Source: M3007 sp964484205
GTDB lineage: Bacteria > Bacteroidota > Bacteroidia > Chitinophagales > Saprospiraceae
Assembly: GCA_964484205.1 (NCBI GenBank)
Contig: CAZAEZ010000026.1
Coordinates: 1 to 64,000 of the forward strand
Direction: 5' to 3'
Length of the DNA stretch: 64,000 nucleotides
Shown: positions 26,093 through 34,198 of the stretch, piece by piece
Layout of the letters: every line of letters begins with the position of its first letter
Position numbering within the stretch: position 1 is the first letter of the stretch
Program-made: the position numbers and the translations under genes
Notes under the pieces: generated by a model
Database searches by the model: none
Told to the model about the DNA's origin: nothing
The model's input: the letters and a program-made list of their open reading frames with translations, nothing else

Positions 26093-27124
26093 TCAGGATA
26101 CCGGCGTGCTCATGCCTTCGATGCCGGTAACGGTGGTGTATTTGAAGGACAATTTTTTACCGGGATTTACAATATTGAATGCCGCCTGGCAGGCCAGCGT
26201 GGCTTCGTGGAAACCGCAAAGGATCAGTTTCAACTTACCCTCGTAGGTGTTGATGTCGCCAATGGCAAAAATCCCGGGCACATTGGTGCTGTAATCAAGT
26301 GTATTCACGGTGATTGCGCCGCTGTCCATGCCCAGTCCCCATTCAGCGATTGGGCCAAGTTTGGGCGTAAGCCCGAAAAGGGGTAAAAAGTAATCGGCAT
26401 CCAGTGCTATTTTCCCTTCGGTATCGTGTTCCACAACAACGCCGGAAAGCCGTTGGTCACCTTCGAGCCCGACAACCTGTGCATTGGTGATCAGTTTGAT
26501 TTTTCCGTTTTGGGCCAGGTGCTGCACTTTTTCGACGGAGTCGAGCGCCCCGCGAAATTGCGAGCGCCGGTGGATCAGGGTCAGTTCGCGCACTTCATTG
26601 GCGAGGTAGATCGTCCAGTCCAGGGCCGAATCGCCGCCGCCGGCAATCACGATACGCTGGTTTCTGAAATCTTCCGGGTTGCGGACGAAGTATTCCACGC
26701 CTTTGCCTTCGAAACGGTCGATGTGGTCGATAGGCGGTTTGCGCGGCTCGAAACAACCCAACCCGCCGGCAATAAAAATAACGGGCGCCACATGCACCCG
26801 GCCTTTATCGGTGGTGACTTTCCAACGGCCGTCCTGTTGTTTTTCAACAGAGTCGGCGCGTTCGCCGAGGGTGAAGCCGGGCTGAAACGGTTCGATTTGC
26901 CGGAGCAGGTTTTTCACCAGGTCGGAAGCGAGGATGCTCGGACAACCGGGGATATCGTAGATCGGTTTTTTCGGATAAATTTCAGTGAGCTGGCCGCCGG
27001 GTTGCGACAGCACGTCAATCAGATGGCAGCGCATTTTAAGCAACCCGGCTTCAAAAACGGCGAACAAGCCGACCGGGCCTGCGCCGATGATCAGGATGTC
27101 CGTTTCAATGAATTTCTGATCCAT
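26093..27124 (-). CDS. ferredoxin--NADP+ reductase (thioredoxin-reductase-like type)
   Basis: A 343-aa flavoprotein (351 aa if the ATG at 27148 is used). It has two dinucleotide-binding motifs: IIGAGPVGLFAVFEAG near the N-terminus for FAD and IAGGGDSALDW in the middle for NAD(P)H. The CxxC disulfide of thioredoxin reductases is absent, which marks the YumC-type ferredoxin/flavodoxin reductases. The neighbouring 2Fe-2S ferredoxin is the obvious partner. The C-terminal GIFAIGDINTYEGKLKLI block is the FAD-binding signature of this family. The 130-nt gap to the enoyl-CoA hydratase gene suggests a separate or weakly linked transcript. Confidence 0.9.
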   Translation of the reverse strand: MDQKFIETDILIIGAGPVGLFAVFEAGLLKMRCHLIDVLSQPGGQLTEIYPKKPIYDIPGCPSILASDLVKNLLRQIEPFQPGFTLGERADSVEKQQDGRWKVTTDKGRVHVAPVIFIAGGLGCFEPRKPPIDHIDRFEGKGVEYFVRNPEDFRNQRIVIAGGGDSALDWTIYLANEVRELTLIHRRSQFRGALDSVEKVQHLAQNGKIKLITNAQVVGLEGDQRLSGVVVEHDTEGKIALDADYFLPLFGLTPKLGPIAEWGLGMDSGAITVNTLDYSTNVPGIFAIGDINTYEGKLKLILCGFHEATLACQAAFNIVNPGKKLSFKYTTVTGIEGMSTPVS

Positions 27125-27280
27125 GGAATGTTGAAAGGAGGCAATCATGTTGTGCTAAACAAAAAAGTACGGGCGTGGTTGGCCGGCTGTTTTGTTTGAA
27201 AATTTGGAAATAGCCGGGCAAAGTTCAACAGACAAATAAAAAATCGGGCGGAAGCAAATTCTGCTCCCTGATGATGTTGA

Positions 27281-28063
27281 TCATAGGCCTTTAAAATCTG
27301 CTTTGCGCTTTTCAACAAAAGCCGCGGCGCCTTCGCGAAAATCGTCGGTCGCGCAACAATCGCCAAAGGCATCAATTTCTTTGGCAAAACCGTCGGTGCC
27401 GGGTTCAAAAAATGCGTTGACGCATTCAATGACTTTAGCCACAGCCACCGGCGCTTTCGCGGCAATTTTTTCAATAAATTCCGTTGCTTTTGCCACTTCT
27501 TCGCCGGCCGGAACCACGGCATTTACGAGGCCGAGTTGAAGCGCCTCCGCAGCGCCGATCATATCGGCGGTCATCAGCAATTCGAGTGCTTTTCCTTTTC
27601 CAAGGTACTGGATCATGCGCTGGGTGCCGCCGTACCCCGGTATGAGGCCGAGGTTGACTTCCGGTTGGCCAAACCGCGCTTTTTCACCGGCCACGCGCAG
27701 GTGGCAGGCCATGGCCAACTCGCAGCCGCCGCCGAGCGCGAAGCCGTTAACAGCGGCAACAACCGGACGGTGAAAGCGCTCGATCAGAAAAAAAACATCC
27801 TGGCCGCGTTGGGCAAAAGCCTTGCCCTGATCGGCATCCAGTTGGCTGAATTCGGTGATGTCGGCGCCGGCAACAAAGGCTTTTTCCCCGGCGCCGGTCA
27901 GGACAACACCTTTCAGTCCGGCGATTTTCAAACCGGCATCGCTGAAAAAATGCTGCAATTCCGACATGGTGGCGGCGTTGAGCGCATTCAGGGCTTTTTC
28001 CCGGTTGATGGTGATCACGGCAATGCCGTTTTGCAGGTCGATATTTAGAATTTCGTAGTGCAT
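27281..28063 (-). CDS. enoyl-CoA hydratase/isomerase family protein
   Basis: A 260-aa crotonase-fold enzyme. The oxyanion-hole region AFVAGADITEF and the block GFALGGGCELAMACHLR carry the first catalytic Glu (CELA), and GQPEVNLGLIPGYGGTQR carries the second. Both catalytic glutamates of genuine hydratases are present, so trans-enoyl-CoA hydration in beta-oxidation or a degradation pathway is likely. Length matches rat or bacterial ECH (about 258 aa). The start ATG overlaps the stop of the acyltransferase gene (TAATG), implying translational coupling and a shared transcript. Confidence 0.92.
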   Translation of the reverse strand: MHYEILNIDLQNGIAVITINREKALNALNAATMSELQHFFSDAGLKIAGLKGVVLTGAGEKAFVAGADITEFSQLDADQGKAFAQRGQDVFFLIERFHRPVVAAVNGFALGGGCELAMACHLRVAGEKARFGQPEVNLGLIPGYGGTQRMIQYLGKGKALELLMTADMIGAAEALQLGLVNAVVPAGEEVAKATEFIEKIAAKAPVAVAKVIECVNAFFEPGTDGFAKEIDAFGDCCATDDFREGAAAFVEKRKADFKGL

Positions 28064-29772
28064 TAATCAACTTTTAAAACTTCAATTTCTTCGGATTTCC
28101 AGTGTACGGCTTTGTCCAGGCCATAGTTTTTCAGGCGGTTACGATAAAAATACAGCACGCGAAAGTTGGACGACACGATGCCGTTGTCTTTCGTAAAACC
28201 AAGCGGTTTTTCGGCGTGAAAAACGCCGAGTTTGCGCACCCCGTGTTGCACAACGTCGGTGGCAGGCAAGTGAATGGCAGGCGAGAGTTTGATGCGTCCG
28301 GCCTGCTCCCACTCGTATAATTTGGCCTGCAATTGTTCGACTACTTCAACCACGGCATTGTACGGGAAAAGATAATCGTCGGGAGGCAGGCGCATGATCC
28401 CGTACAGGTCCAGTTTGGGATTTTCATGCACCAGCATTTCAAACACAGCAAAGGCGACCAGGTGGCTGGACAGCACCACATTCTCAACCGAATAGCGCTC
28501 CACGATTCGTTCGGCCAGTATTTTGGTGTATTCGCTTTCCCGCTGATGGTCTTCGGTTAAAACATTGTCGGTCATGAAATATTCCCGGATATCGATTTCG
28601 GTCCCGAACTTGTCAAAACTGCGTCCCTGAGCGTCCACAAAATTTCCCATGACATCCATCGGGCGACCGACGCTGAGGGAGATGTCGCTGGTGGTGGAGA
28701 AAAAACGCCAGATGAAACGAAACCAGGACCGCACGCTCTGGCTGTCGTCGCGCAAACGCAGGTAGTGCTCCTTGCCGGTGTAGCGCAGGTATTGCTCGAT
28801 CAGAAAGGGGGCTTCCAGCACGAAGTGGTAGCCGATTACCATCGGAACGATAAACACTTTTTTGTCTTCATTGCGCTGGCACATGGTCCGCTGCGCCTCC
28901 ACGGTAGTGCCGAGCAAGCCAAGCTTCAGGTCGCGGTCCAGCTCACCCGACCGCGAGCGGGTCCCACCGGGGAAGAACAGGCTGTTCACTCCGCGTTCGA
29001 TGCTGAGTTTGCTCATGATTTTGAGGGTTTCGAGGTAGACCGGGTTCTTTTTTCGGCGGTCTACGCGGTAGGCGCCCAGGCGATTCATGTAGTAAGCGGC
29101 CGGGCCAAAATTGTACAGGTTGAGGCCGGCGCCGTAGGAAAAGGAAGGCAGGCCCATAATCTGGTCCATGGCATACCCGACCAGGATGGAGTCGAGGTTG
29201 CTCGAATGTGTGGGAACTACCACGACCGTACCGTAGCGGAACAAATGGCGGACGGTTTCGACGTCGCCGACAACATTCAGGCGTTCATACAATTGCCGGC
29301 GCCCGCGCCACAGGCTGGCCAGGCTTTTGTCGACGGCGGCGTTGAGCAGCCGGTTAAACAAAACGGTCAGGAAGCGTTGGGCAAAGCGGAAGGTCGAGAC
29401 TTTGAAGGTGCCCACAATTTCCTCGGCATACCGGTGAATGATTTTTTTGAGCATTTCCTCCGCTTCTGCCTGTGCTTCCGGGTCGTTGCGGTCAAGCGAC
29501 TTTTTGATCAGCCGCTTGCTTACTTTATTCCAGAAAGAACGTTCATTGGGCGGGTCGACTTTCCAGGGCGATTCCTTGATCCGGATACGCTCCTGGTAAA
29601 TCGTTTTGACGAGCACATCCATTTTCGCCTGCCAGCTGTTGTCGTTCAGGCGTTGGAAAGTAGCTGCTTCAATGTCCCGGATAAAATTTGCCCGGTCTTC
29701 ACTCAGGCGGTATATCGGCCAGTCCTCCGTGTTTTCAATGATCCGCGGATATATGGTGACGTCTTTTTTCAC
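28063..29772 (-). CDS. LPLAT-superfamily glycerolipid acyltransferase (PlsB/AGPAT-like)
   Basis: A 569-aa acyltransferase. The acceptor motif HSSNLD (HX4D) lies in VVVPTHSSNLDSILVGYAMD, and the substrate-binding motif is FFPGGTRSRSG; both are typical of glycerol-3-phosphate and lysophosphatidate acyltransferases. The protein is longer than PlsC (about 240 aa) and shorter than E. coli PlsB (807 aa), with helical flanks of about 170 and 220 residues. Whether it uses G3P or another acceptor cannot be decided. The start is a GTG at 29772; no in-frame ATG precedes it. The order engB, acyltransferase, enoyl-CoA hydratase with gaps of 13 and -1 nt indicates an operon. Confidence 0.85.
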   Translation of the reverse strand: MKKDVTIYPRIIENTEDWPIYRLSEDRANFIRDIEAATFQRLNDNSWQAKMDVLVKTIYQERIRIKESPWKVDPPNERSFWNKVSKRLIKKSLDRNDPEAQAEAEEMLKKIIHRYAEEIVGTFKVSTFRFAQRFLTVLFNRLLNAAVDKSLASLWRGRRQLYERLNVVGDVETVRHLFRYGTVVVVPTHSSNLDSILVGYAMDQIMGLPSFSYGAGLNLYNFGPAAYYMNRLGAYRVDRRKKNPVYLETLKIMSKLSIERGVNSLFFPGGTRSRSGELDRDLKLGLLGTTVEAQRTMCQRNEDKKVFIVPMVIGYHFVLEAPFLIEQYLRYTGKEHYLRLRDDSQSVRSWFRFIWRFFSTTSDISLSVGRPMDVMGNFVDAQGRSFDKFGTEIDIREYFMTDNVLTEDHQRESEYTKILAERIVERYSVENVVLSSHLVAFAVFEMLVHENPKLDLYGIMRLPPDDYLFPYNAVVEVVEQLQAKLYEWEQAGRIKLSPAIHLPATDVVQHGVRKLGVFHAEKPLGFTKDNGIVSSNFRVLYFYRNRLKNYGLDKAVHWKSEEIEVLKVD

Positions 29773-29785
29773 GATGCAGTGGCGG

Positions 29786-30388
29786 TTAGGATGGTAGCGT
29801 TTTCAGGATTTGGGCGATATAATCCAACACTTCCGTTTTGCCGGTACTGTACGTCGAGGAGGTACGAAAGTGCGGCGGCAGCGTTTCCCAGGTTTCTTTC
29901 AAGGCCTCCAGAAAATCTTCGATATTCTGGTCCAGGTTGCCCTTTTTTATCCGGTCAGTTTTTGTGAAAAGGATAGCAAACGGGACGTTAAACTCACCAA
30001 GCTGATTGATAAAATCCAGGTCGGTTTGGGTGGGTGGAATGTTGGAGTCGATTAACACGAAGGCCAACACTAACGGGGCGCGCCGGATCAGATAACCCTC
30101 GATCATTTTCGCCAGCGTACGCTGTTGGGATTTCGAGACTTTGGCATACCCGTAACCGGGCAGGTCCACCAGATACCAGCTGTCGTTGATATTGAAAAAA
30201 TTGAGCAGCTGGGTTTTTCCGGGTGTTCCGGATACCTTGGCCAGACCCTTGCGACCGGTAAGCATGTTGATCAACGACGACTTACCGACATTCGAACGGC
30301 CAATGAAGGCAAATTCCGGCCGGCCGTCTTTTGGGCACATGCTTTCGCGGGTATAACTACTGACAAACTCGGCTTTTTTTATGTCCAT
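29786..30388 (-). CDS. engB: ribosome biogenesis GTPase EngB/YsxC
   Basis: A 200-aa TrmE-Era-EngA family GTPase required for 50S subunit assembly. Visible motifs: G1 GRSNVGKS (residues 30-37), G2 region SGTPGKTQ, G3 DLPGYGYA, G4 TKTD, and the terminal TSSTYSTGKTEVLDYI. Length is standard (about 195-210 aa). It is the first gene of the operon with the acyltransferase and enoyl-CoA hydratase. A TACTTTTG box lies 26 nt upstream. Confidence 0.95.
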   Translation of the reverse strand: MDIKKAEFVSSYTRESMCPKDGRPEFAFIGRSNVGKSSLINMLTGRKGLAKVSGTPGKTQLLNFFNINDSWYLVDLPGYGYAKVSKSQQRTLAKMIEGYLIRRAPLVLAFVLIDSNIPPTQTDLDFINQLGEFNVPFAILFTKTDRIKKGNLDQNIEDFLEALKETWETLPPHFRTSSTYSTGKTEVLDYIAQILKTLPS

Positions 30389-30413
30389 GCAGCACGGTGT
30401 TTTTGGCGGGCAG

Positions 30414-30421
30414 CAAAAGTA
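30414..30421 (-). promoter_or_regulatory. Bacteroidota-type -7 box upstream of engB operon
   Basis: Minus strand TACTTTTG (TAnnTTTG), 26 nt before the engB ATG; no clear -33 element. Confidence 0.5.
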
Positions 30422-30592
30422 CGGATTCTTTGGGCTAATCCGGTGTGCCGGTGTGCAGGTAACCTCTGTTAAGGCACTTTTGCATTTTTTTAAAATCCCG
30501 CTTTAATTAATGGTTAAACCAAATGCCAACGGCCTCCGGTGTGTACCATCAGCGCAATAACGGCGTTTTTCAGGCAACAAAATCGAACACGT

Positions 30593-31216
30593 ATGAAATA
30601 CTTACAAGTTGCTATCCTGATGCTTTTTTGCGCCGCTACCGCCCAGGCGCAATTCGCTTTTGGTTTGAAAGGCGGTTTCCAAACGCAATTGAAAAATCCG
30701 AACGATCTGACCATTGGTTCGGCGGACACATCGTTCAATTTTGGCGTAAACGATCTGAAATTTGGTACGCAATTCGGCGCCTGGTTTCGCATCGGCGACG
30801 GTGTTTTCCTGCAGCCGGAAATTGTTTTCAACTCCAACCGCACCGATTTCAAAGTTGGTGAAACAAATGCCGCGGATATTATTCTTTCTGAAAAATACCA
30901 AAATCTCGATATCCCGATCCTGGTCGGATTTAAAGCCGGCCCTATTCGCCTGCATGGCGGCCCGGTGGGGCACTATTTCCTGAACAGTAAATCCGAACTG
31001 GCAGATGTTAACGGTTATGCTGCCCGCTGGAAACAATTTACCTGGGGCTGGCAGGCCGGCCTGACCCTGGGCACCGGCCGCTTTTCCGCCGATATCCGCT
31101 ACGAAGGCAATTTTAATAAATATGGCGACCACATCACGTTCTTCGGCGATCAGTACCATTTTTCCAACAACCCGGCTCGGTTAATCCTGGCATTGAATAT
31201 TGCCTTGGTGAAGTAA
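30593..31216 (+). CDS. PorT-family outer membrane beta-barrel protein
   Basis: A 207-aa protein with a signal peptide (MKYLQVAILMLFCAATAQA) followed by alternating amphipathic strands with Gly and aromatic residues (FAFGLKGGFQT, FGTQFGAWFRIGDGVFLQPE, WGWQAGLTLGTGRFSADIRYEG) and a last strand ending in LALNIALVK. This is the pattern of the 8-stranded outer-membrane barrels (OMP_b-brl_2/PorT family) common in Bacteroidota. Function is unknown; it does not mean it is the T9SS component PorT itself. ATG at 30593 is the signal peptide start; the frame extends upstream without coding character. A strong terminator follows. Confidence 0.85.
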   Translation: MKYLQVAILMLFCAATAQAQFAFGLKGGFQTQLKNPNDLTIGSADTSFNFGVNDLKFGTQFGAWFRIGDGVFLQPEIVFNSNRTDFKVGETNAADIILSEKYQNLDIPILVGFKAGPIRLHGGPVGHYFLNSKSELADVNGYAARWKQFTWGWQAGLTLGTGRFSADIRYEGNFNKYGDHITFFGDQYHFSNNPARLILALNIALVK

Positions 31217-31239
31217 GCATTTGTTGAAGTTTTACCTGT

Positions 31240-31281
31240 AGCGTAGCGGCGACAACACCATGTCTCCGCTACGCTTTTTTA
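31240..31281 (+). terminator. Rho-independent terminator after the beta-barrel gene
   Basis: Arms AGCGTAGCGG (31240-31249) and CCGCTACGCT (31266-31275) are perfectly complementary with a 16-nt loop and are followed by six T residues. Confidence 0.85.
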
Positions 31282-31328
31282 GTTTAAAAGCGAAAGTGCG
31301 TTGCGTAGACCCGATCCCCGGGAAACAC

Positions 31329-31336
31329 TATTTTTG
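31329..31336 (+). promoter_or_regulatory. possible -7 box for the secreted propeller gene
   Basis: TATTTTTG (TAnnTTTG) 17 nt before the ATG at 31354; no -33 element at normal spacing. Confidence 0.35.
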
Positions 31337-31353
31337 GCGCACAAATAAATTTC

Positions 31354-32598
31354 ATGCGCTTAATATTTCTTTTGCTCCTGCCGGGCCTGTTGCCAATCAC
31401 TCCCCTGCATGCCCAACCAGGCTGCACCGATCCACTGGCAATAAATTTCAATGCCAATGCCACATCCAATGATGGCTCCTGCAAATACCCGCCAACAAAT
31501 CTGCCGCCGGTTTTTCAGACGAATTTGTCAAATACCCTGGATGAAAACTCCGGGCTGGTATGGGCCGGCGGCGGGCTCTGGACGCATAACGACGGCGGCT
31601 CCGAACCAAAAATTTACCGGATTGATACCCTGACCAATGCCATTCTGCAAACGGTGACGATTGAGGGGGCGACCAATACGGATTGGGAGGACATCGCCTT
31701 TGACGGCACCAGTTTTTATATCGGCGATTTTGGCAACAATGCCAATGGCAACCGGACAGACCTGCGGATTTATAAGTTCCCCATCGCTGCCATTCCAACC
31801 GGCATTGAGGTTGCCGTGCCGGCAAGTGCGGTGGAGCGGATCAATTTTGCTTACGAAGACCAAACCGACTTTGACCCAACCGGCAGCAACAATACCCGCT
31901 TTGATTGCGAGGCGATGATCTTCAGAAACAACCAATTGCATTTTTTTACTAAAAACTGGATTGATAAAACCACGACACACTACGTTTTGCCCGCTACTGC
32001 CGGTACTTTCCAGGCTCAAAAACTGGAAACCATCGATGTGGATGGCTTGATCACTGCCGCCGATGTTTCCGCATCCGGCGTGCTAATCCTGTTGGGATAC
32101 GACCTGACGACAGCGAGCGCCTTTTTTTGGCAGATTTGGGATTACTCCAACGGCTTGCTTTTTAATGGAAACAAGCGCCGGGTTGAATTGGGCTCCGTTT
32201 TAGCAACAGGGCAACTGGAAGGGCTGTGTTTTCGCAACAATCGCTATGGCTATTTTTCCAATGAAAAAACGGCGGGGATCATACCGGCGCGTTTGTACAG
32301 CTTTGAACTGGGTTTGAATTTGCTGACGCCGGTTGTGGGTTTGAACAACGATTCGACGCCGACCTGGTGCGCGCATCTCCCCAATCCGGTGACTGCCGGG
32401 CAATTGGGTGAGGCTCTTGACCGGATTACTCCGGGTAGCCTGGTCGAAATTTGGAATAGCCCGGGACAGTTGGTTTGGAGAAGTCCCGCACTGCCAACCG
32501 GCCTGAATTTGGGCGCCTTTTCTTCCGGTGTTTATTTTTTACAGGTCCGGCGTATGTCAGGGTTGCCGGGTTGCAGGCGGACGATTTTTTTGCGATAA
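31354..32598 (+). CDS. secreted beta-propeller-like protein with T9SS type A sorting domain
   Basis: A 414-aa protein with signal peptide (LIFLLLLPGLLPITPLHA). Right after it is the GCTDPLAINFNANAT...DGSC motif, a short calcium-type or Cys-bridged module frequent in Bacteroidota secreted proteins. Residues about 55-330 have propeller-like blades resembling phytase/SdiA-regulated esterase-like domains (ENSGLVWAGGGLWTHNDGGS, DWEDIAFDGTSFYIGDFGNN, RFDCEAMIF). The last 75 residues are a sorting domain (LVEIWNSPGQLVWRS ... SGVYFLQV). Predicted cell-surface or secreted; enzymatic activity is not established. It converges on lpdA across a pair of palindromes. Confidence 0.83.
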   Translation: MRLIFLLLLPGLLPITPLHAQPGCTDPLAINFNANATSNDGSCKYPPTNLPPVFQTNLSNTLDENSGLVWAGGGLWTHNDGGSEPKIYRIDTLTNAILQTVTIEGATNTDWEDIAFDGTSFYIGDFGNNANGNRTDLRIYKFPIAAIPTGIEVAVPASAVERINFAYEDQTDFDPTGSNNTRFDCEAMIFRNNQLHFFTKNWIDKTTTHYVLPATAGTFQAQKLETIDVDGLITAADVSASGVLILLGYDLTTASAFFWQIWDYSNGLLFNGNKRRVELGSVLATGQLEGLCFRNNRYGYFSNEKTAGIIPARLYSFELGLNLLTPVVGLNNDSTPTWCAHLPNPVTAGQLGEALDRITPGSLVEIWNSPGQLVWRSPALPTGLNLGAFSSGVYFLQVRRMSGLPGCRRTIFLR

Positions 32599-32611
32599 TT
32601 TTTTTCGGTTT

Positions 32612-32675
32612 ACGCCGACTAACAGTCGGCGTTACAGGGGGTGACTTCACAATTACGCCGACTAACAGTCGGCGT
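32612..32675. repeat. two tandem palindromes (ACGCCGACT-AAC-AGTCGGCGT)
   Basis: Identical 21-nt palindromes with 9-bp arms lie at 32612-32632 and 32655-32675, in direct tandem 43 bp apart. The second one touches the lpdA stop codon. They fill the gap between convergent genes and could terminate both, though strong T tracts lie only upstream of the first copy. The core ACGCCGA...TCGGCGT is shared with the element at 2579-2658. Confidence 0.75.
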
Positions 32676-34075
32676 TACAAATGGATGACCTCGCCATAGG
32701 CCGCTGCCGTAGCCTCCATGACGGCTTCACTCATCGTGGGGTGCGGGTGTATGGCTTTCAGGATTTCGTGGCCGGTAGTTTCCAGTTTGCGGGCAGCAAC
32801 CGCTTCCGCGATCATTTCGGTGACATTGGCGCCAATCATGTGCGCGCCCAGCCATTCGCCGTATTTTTTATCAAAAATAACTTTGACAAATCCCTCAGGA
32901 GCACCGGCAGCCTTGGCTTTTCCGGAAGCGGTAAACGGAAATTTTCCAACCAAAACCTCATAGCCGGCTTCTTTGGCCGCCGCCTCGGTGTACCCCACGG
33001 AAGCGATTTCCGGCGAGCAGTACGTGCAGCCCGGGATGTTGTTGTAATCGATGGGTTCTACCTCCATGCCGGCGATGTGCTCCACGCAATGAATGCCTTC
33101 CGCGCTGGCCACGTGTGCCAGGGCCTGGGTGGACAGCACGTCGCCAATGGCATATACCCCCGGTACATTCGTCCGGTAATGGGTATCCACCTGAATAAAG
33201 CCGCGGTCGGTGACAACGCCCAGGTCTTCCAGACCGATATTCTCCGTGTTGGGCGTGACGCCTGCAGCGCTCAGGACCACATCGCAAGTGAGCGTTTCTT
33301 CTTTGCCGTCTTTGCGGTTTTTCATGTGCACTTTGACCTCTTTGCCGCTGGTATCCACTTTTTCCACAGCCCAGCCGCCGTACACTTTCATGCCTTTCCG
33401 GGTGTACAGTTTGTTCAGTTCTTTGGAAATGTCGGCGTCTTCACGGGGCACCAGACCTTGTTCGAGGAATTCCACAATGCTCACTTCGGAGCCGATCGCG
33501 TGGTAGAAATAACCGAACTCCACGCCGATAGCGCCGGCGCCAACCACCACGAGGCGTTTGGGCTGTTTTTCCAGCGACATGGCTTTGCGGTATTCGATCA
33601 CTTTTTTGCCATCGATAGGCAGGTTGGGCAATTCCTTGGCGCGACCGCCGGTGGCGATGATGATATGTTTGGCGGTGTATTCAGTGACTTTGTTGTCGGC
33701 GTCGGTGACGGCAACTTTGGGGCCTTTCACCAATTTGCCGGTGCCGTTGATGACCGTGATTTTATTTTTTTTCATCAAAAACTGGACGCCCTTGCTCATC
33801 CCGTCGGCTACGCCACGGCTGCGTTTGATCATTGCCCCGAAATTAGCCTGCGTTTTACCGCCGATCTCGATGCCGTAATCGGCTGCATGGTTCAGGTATT
33901 CAAATACCTGGGCGCTTTTCAGGAGGGCTTTGGTGGGGATGCAGCCCCAGTTGAGGCAGATGCCGCCCAGGCTTTCGCGTTCGATGATGGCGGTGTTCAG
34001 ACCGAGTTGGGAAGCACGGATGGCAGCTACGTAGCCGCCCGGGCCGCTGCCGATTACGATGACGTCAAAATTCAT
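32675..34075 (-). CDS. lpdA: dihydrolipoyl dehydrogenase
   Basis: A 466-aa E3 flavoprotein of the 2-oxoacid dehydrogenase and glycine cleavage complexes; it reoxidises dihydrolipoamide with NAD+. The FAD motif GSGPGGYVAA is at residues 9-18, the redox disulfide is Cys40/Cys45 (GGICLNWGCIPTK), the NAD motif is VVGAGAIGVEFGY, and the catalytic His445-Glu450 pair is in HPHPTMSE near the C-terminus. Length is standard. No E1/E2 genes are nearby, so it is a stand-alone E3. Promoter box at 34165-34172. Confidence 0.95.
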   Translation of the reverse strand: MNFDVIVIGSGPGGYVAAIRASQLGLNTAIIERESLGGICLNWGCIPTKALLKSAQVFEYLNHAADYGIEIGGKTQANFGAMIKRSRGVADGMSKGVQFLMKKNKITVINGTGKLVKGPKVAVTDADNKVTEYTAKHIIIATGGRAKELPNLPIDGKKVIEYRKAMSLEKQPKRLVVVGAGAIGVEFGYFYHAIGSEVSIVEFLEQGLVPREDADISKELNKLYTRKGMKVYGGWAVEKVDTSGKEVKVHMKNRKDGKEETLTCDVVLSAAGVTPNTENIGLEDLGVVTDRGFIQVDTHYRTNVPGVYAIGDVLSTQALAHVASAEGIHCVEHIAGMEVEPIDYNNIPGCTYCSPEIASVGYTEAAAKEAGYEVLVGKFPFTASGKAKAAGAPEGFVKVIFDKKYGEWLGAHMIGANVTEMIAEAVAARKLETTGHEILKAIHPHPTMSEAVMEATAAAYGEVIHL

Positions 34076-34164
34076 ACGGTATAGATCGTTGATGGTTTTT
34101 GATAAAATTCTGTTGCCAGGTTTAATCCTTGCAACATCTGAAACATAATTTGGTTGGGCCGGGG

Positions 34165-34172
34165 CAAAGATA
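34165..34172 (-). promoter_or_regulatory. Bacteroidota-type -7 box upstream of lpdA
   Basis: Minus strand TATCTTTG (TAnnTTTG), 90 nt before the lpdA start, in the gap after the MFS gene. Confidence 0.45.
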
Positions 34173-34198
34173 GAACGGCGCCATCAAATTTCTGAAGA

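Noticed and set aside
28765..29967. 400-aa frame opposite the acyltransferase gene
   Set aside because: Antisense to a clear LPLAT gene, no domain, no plausible start; shadow frame.
32681..34084. 467-aa frame opposite lpdA
   Set aside because: It mirrors the whole of lpdA, has no family motif and a His/Phe-rich composition typical of an antisense shadow.
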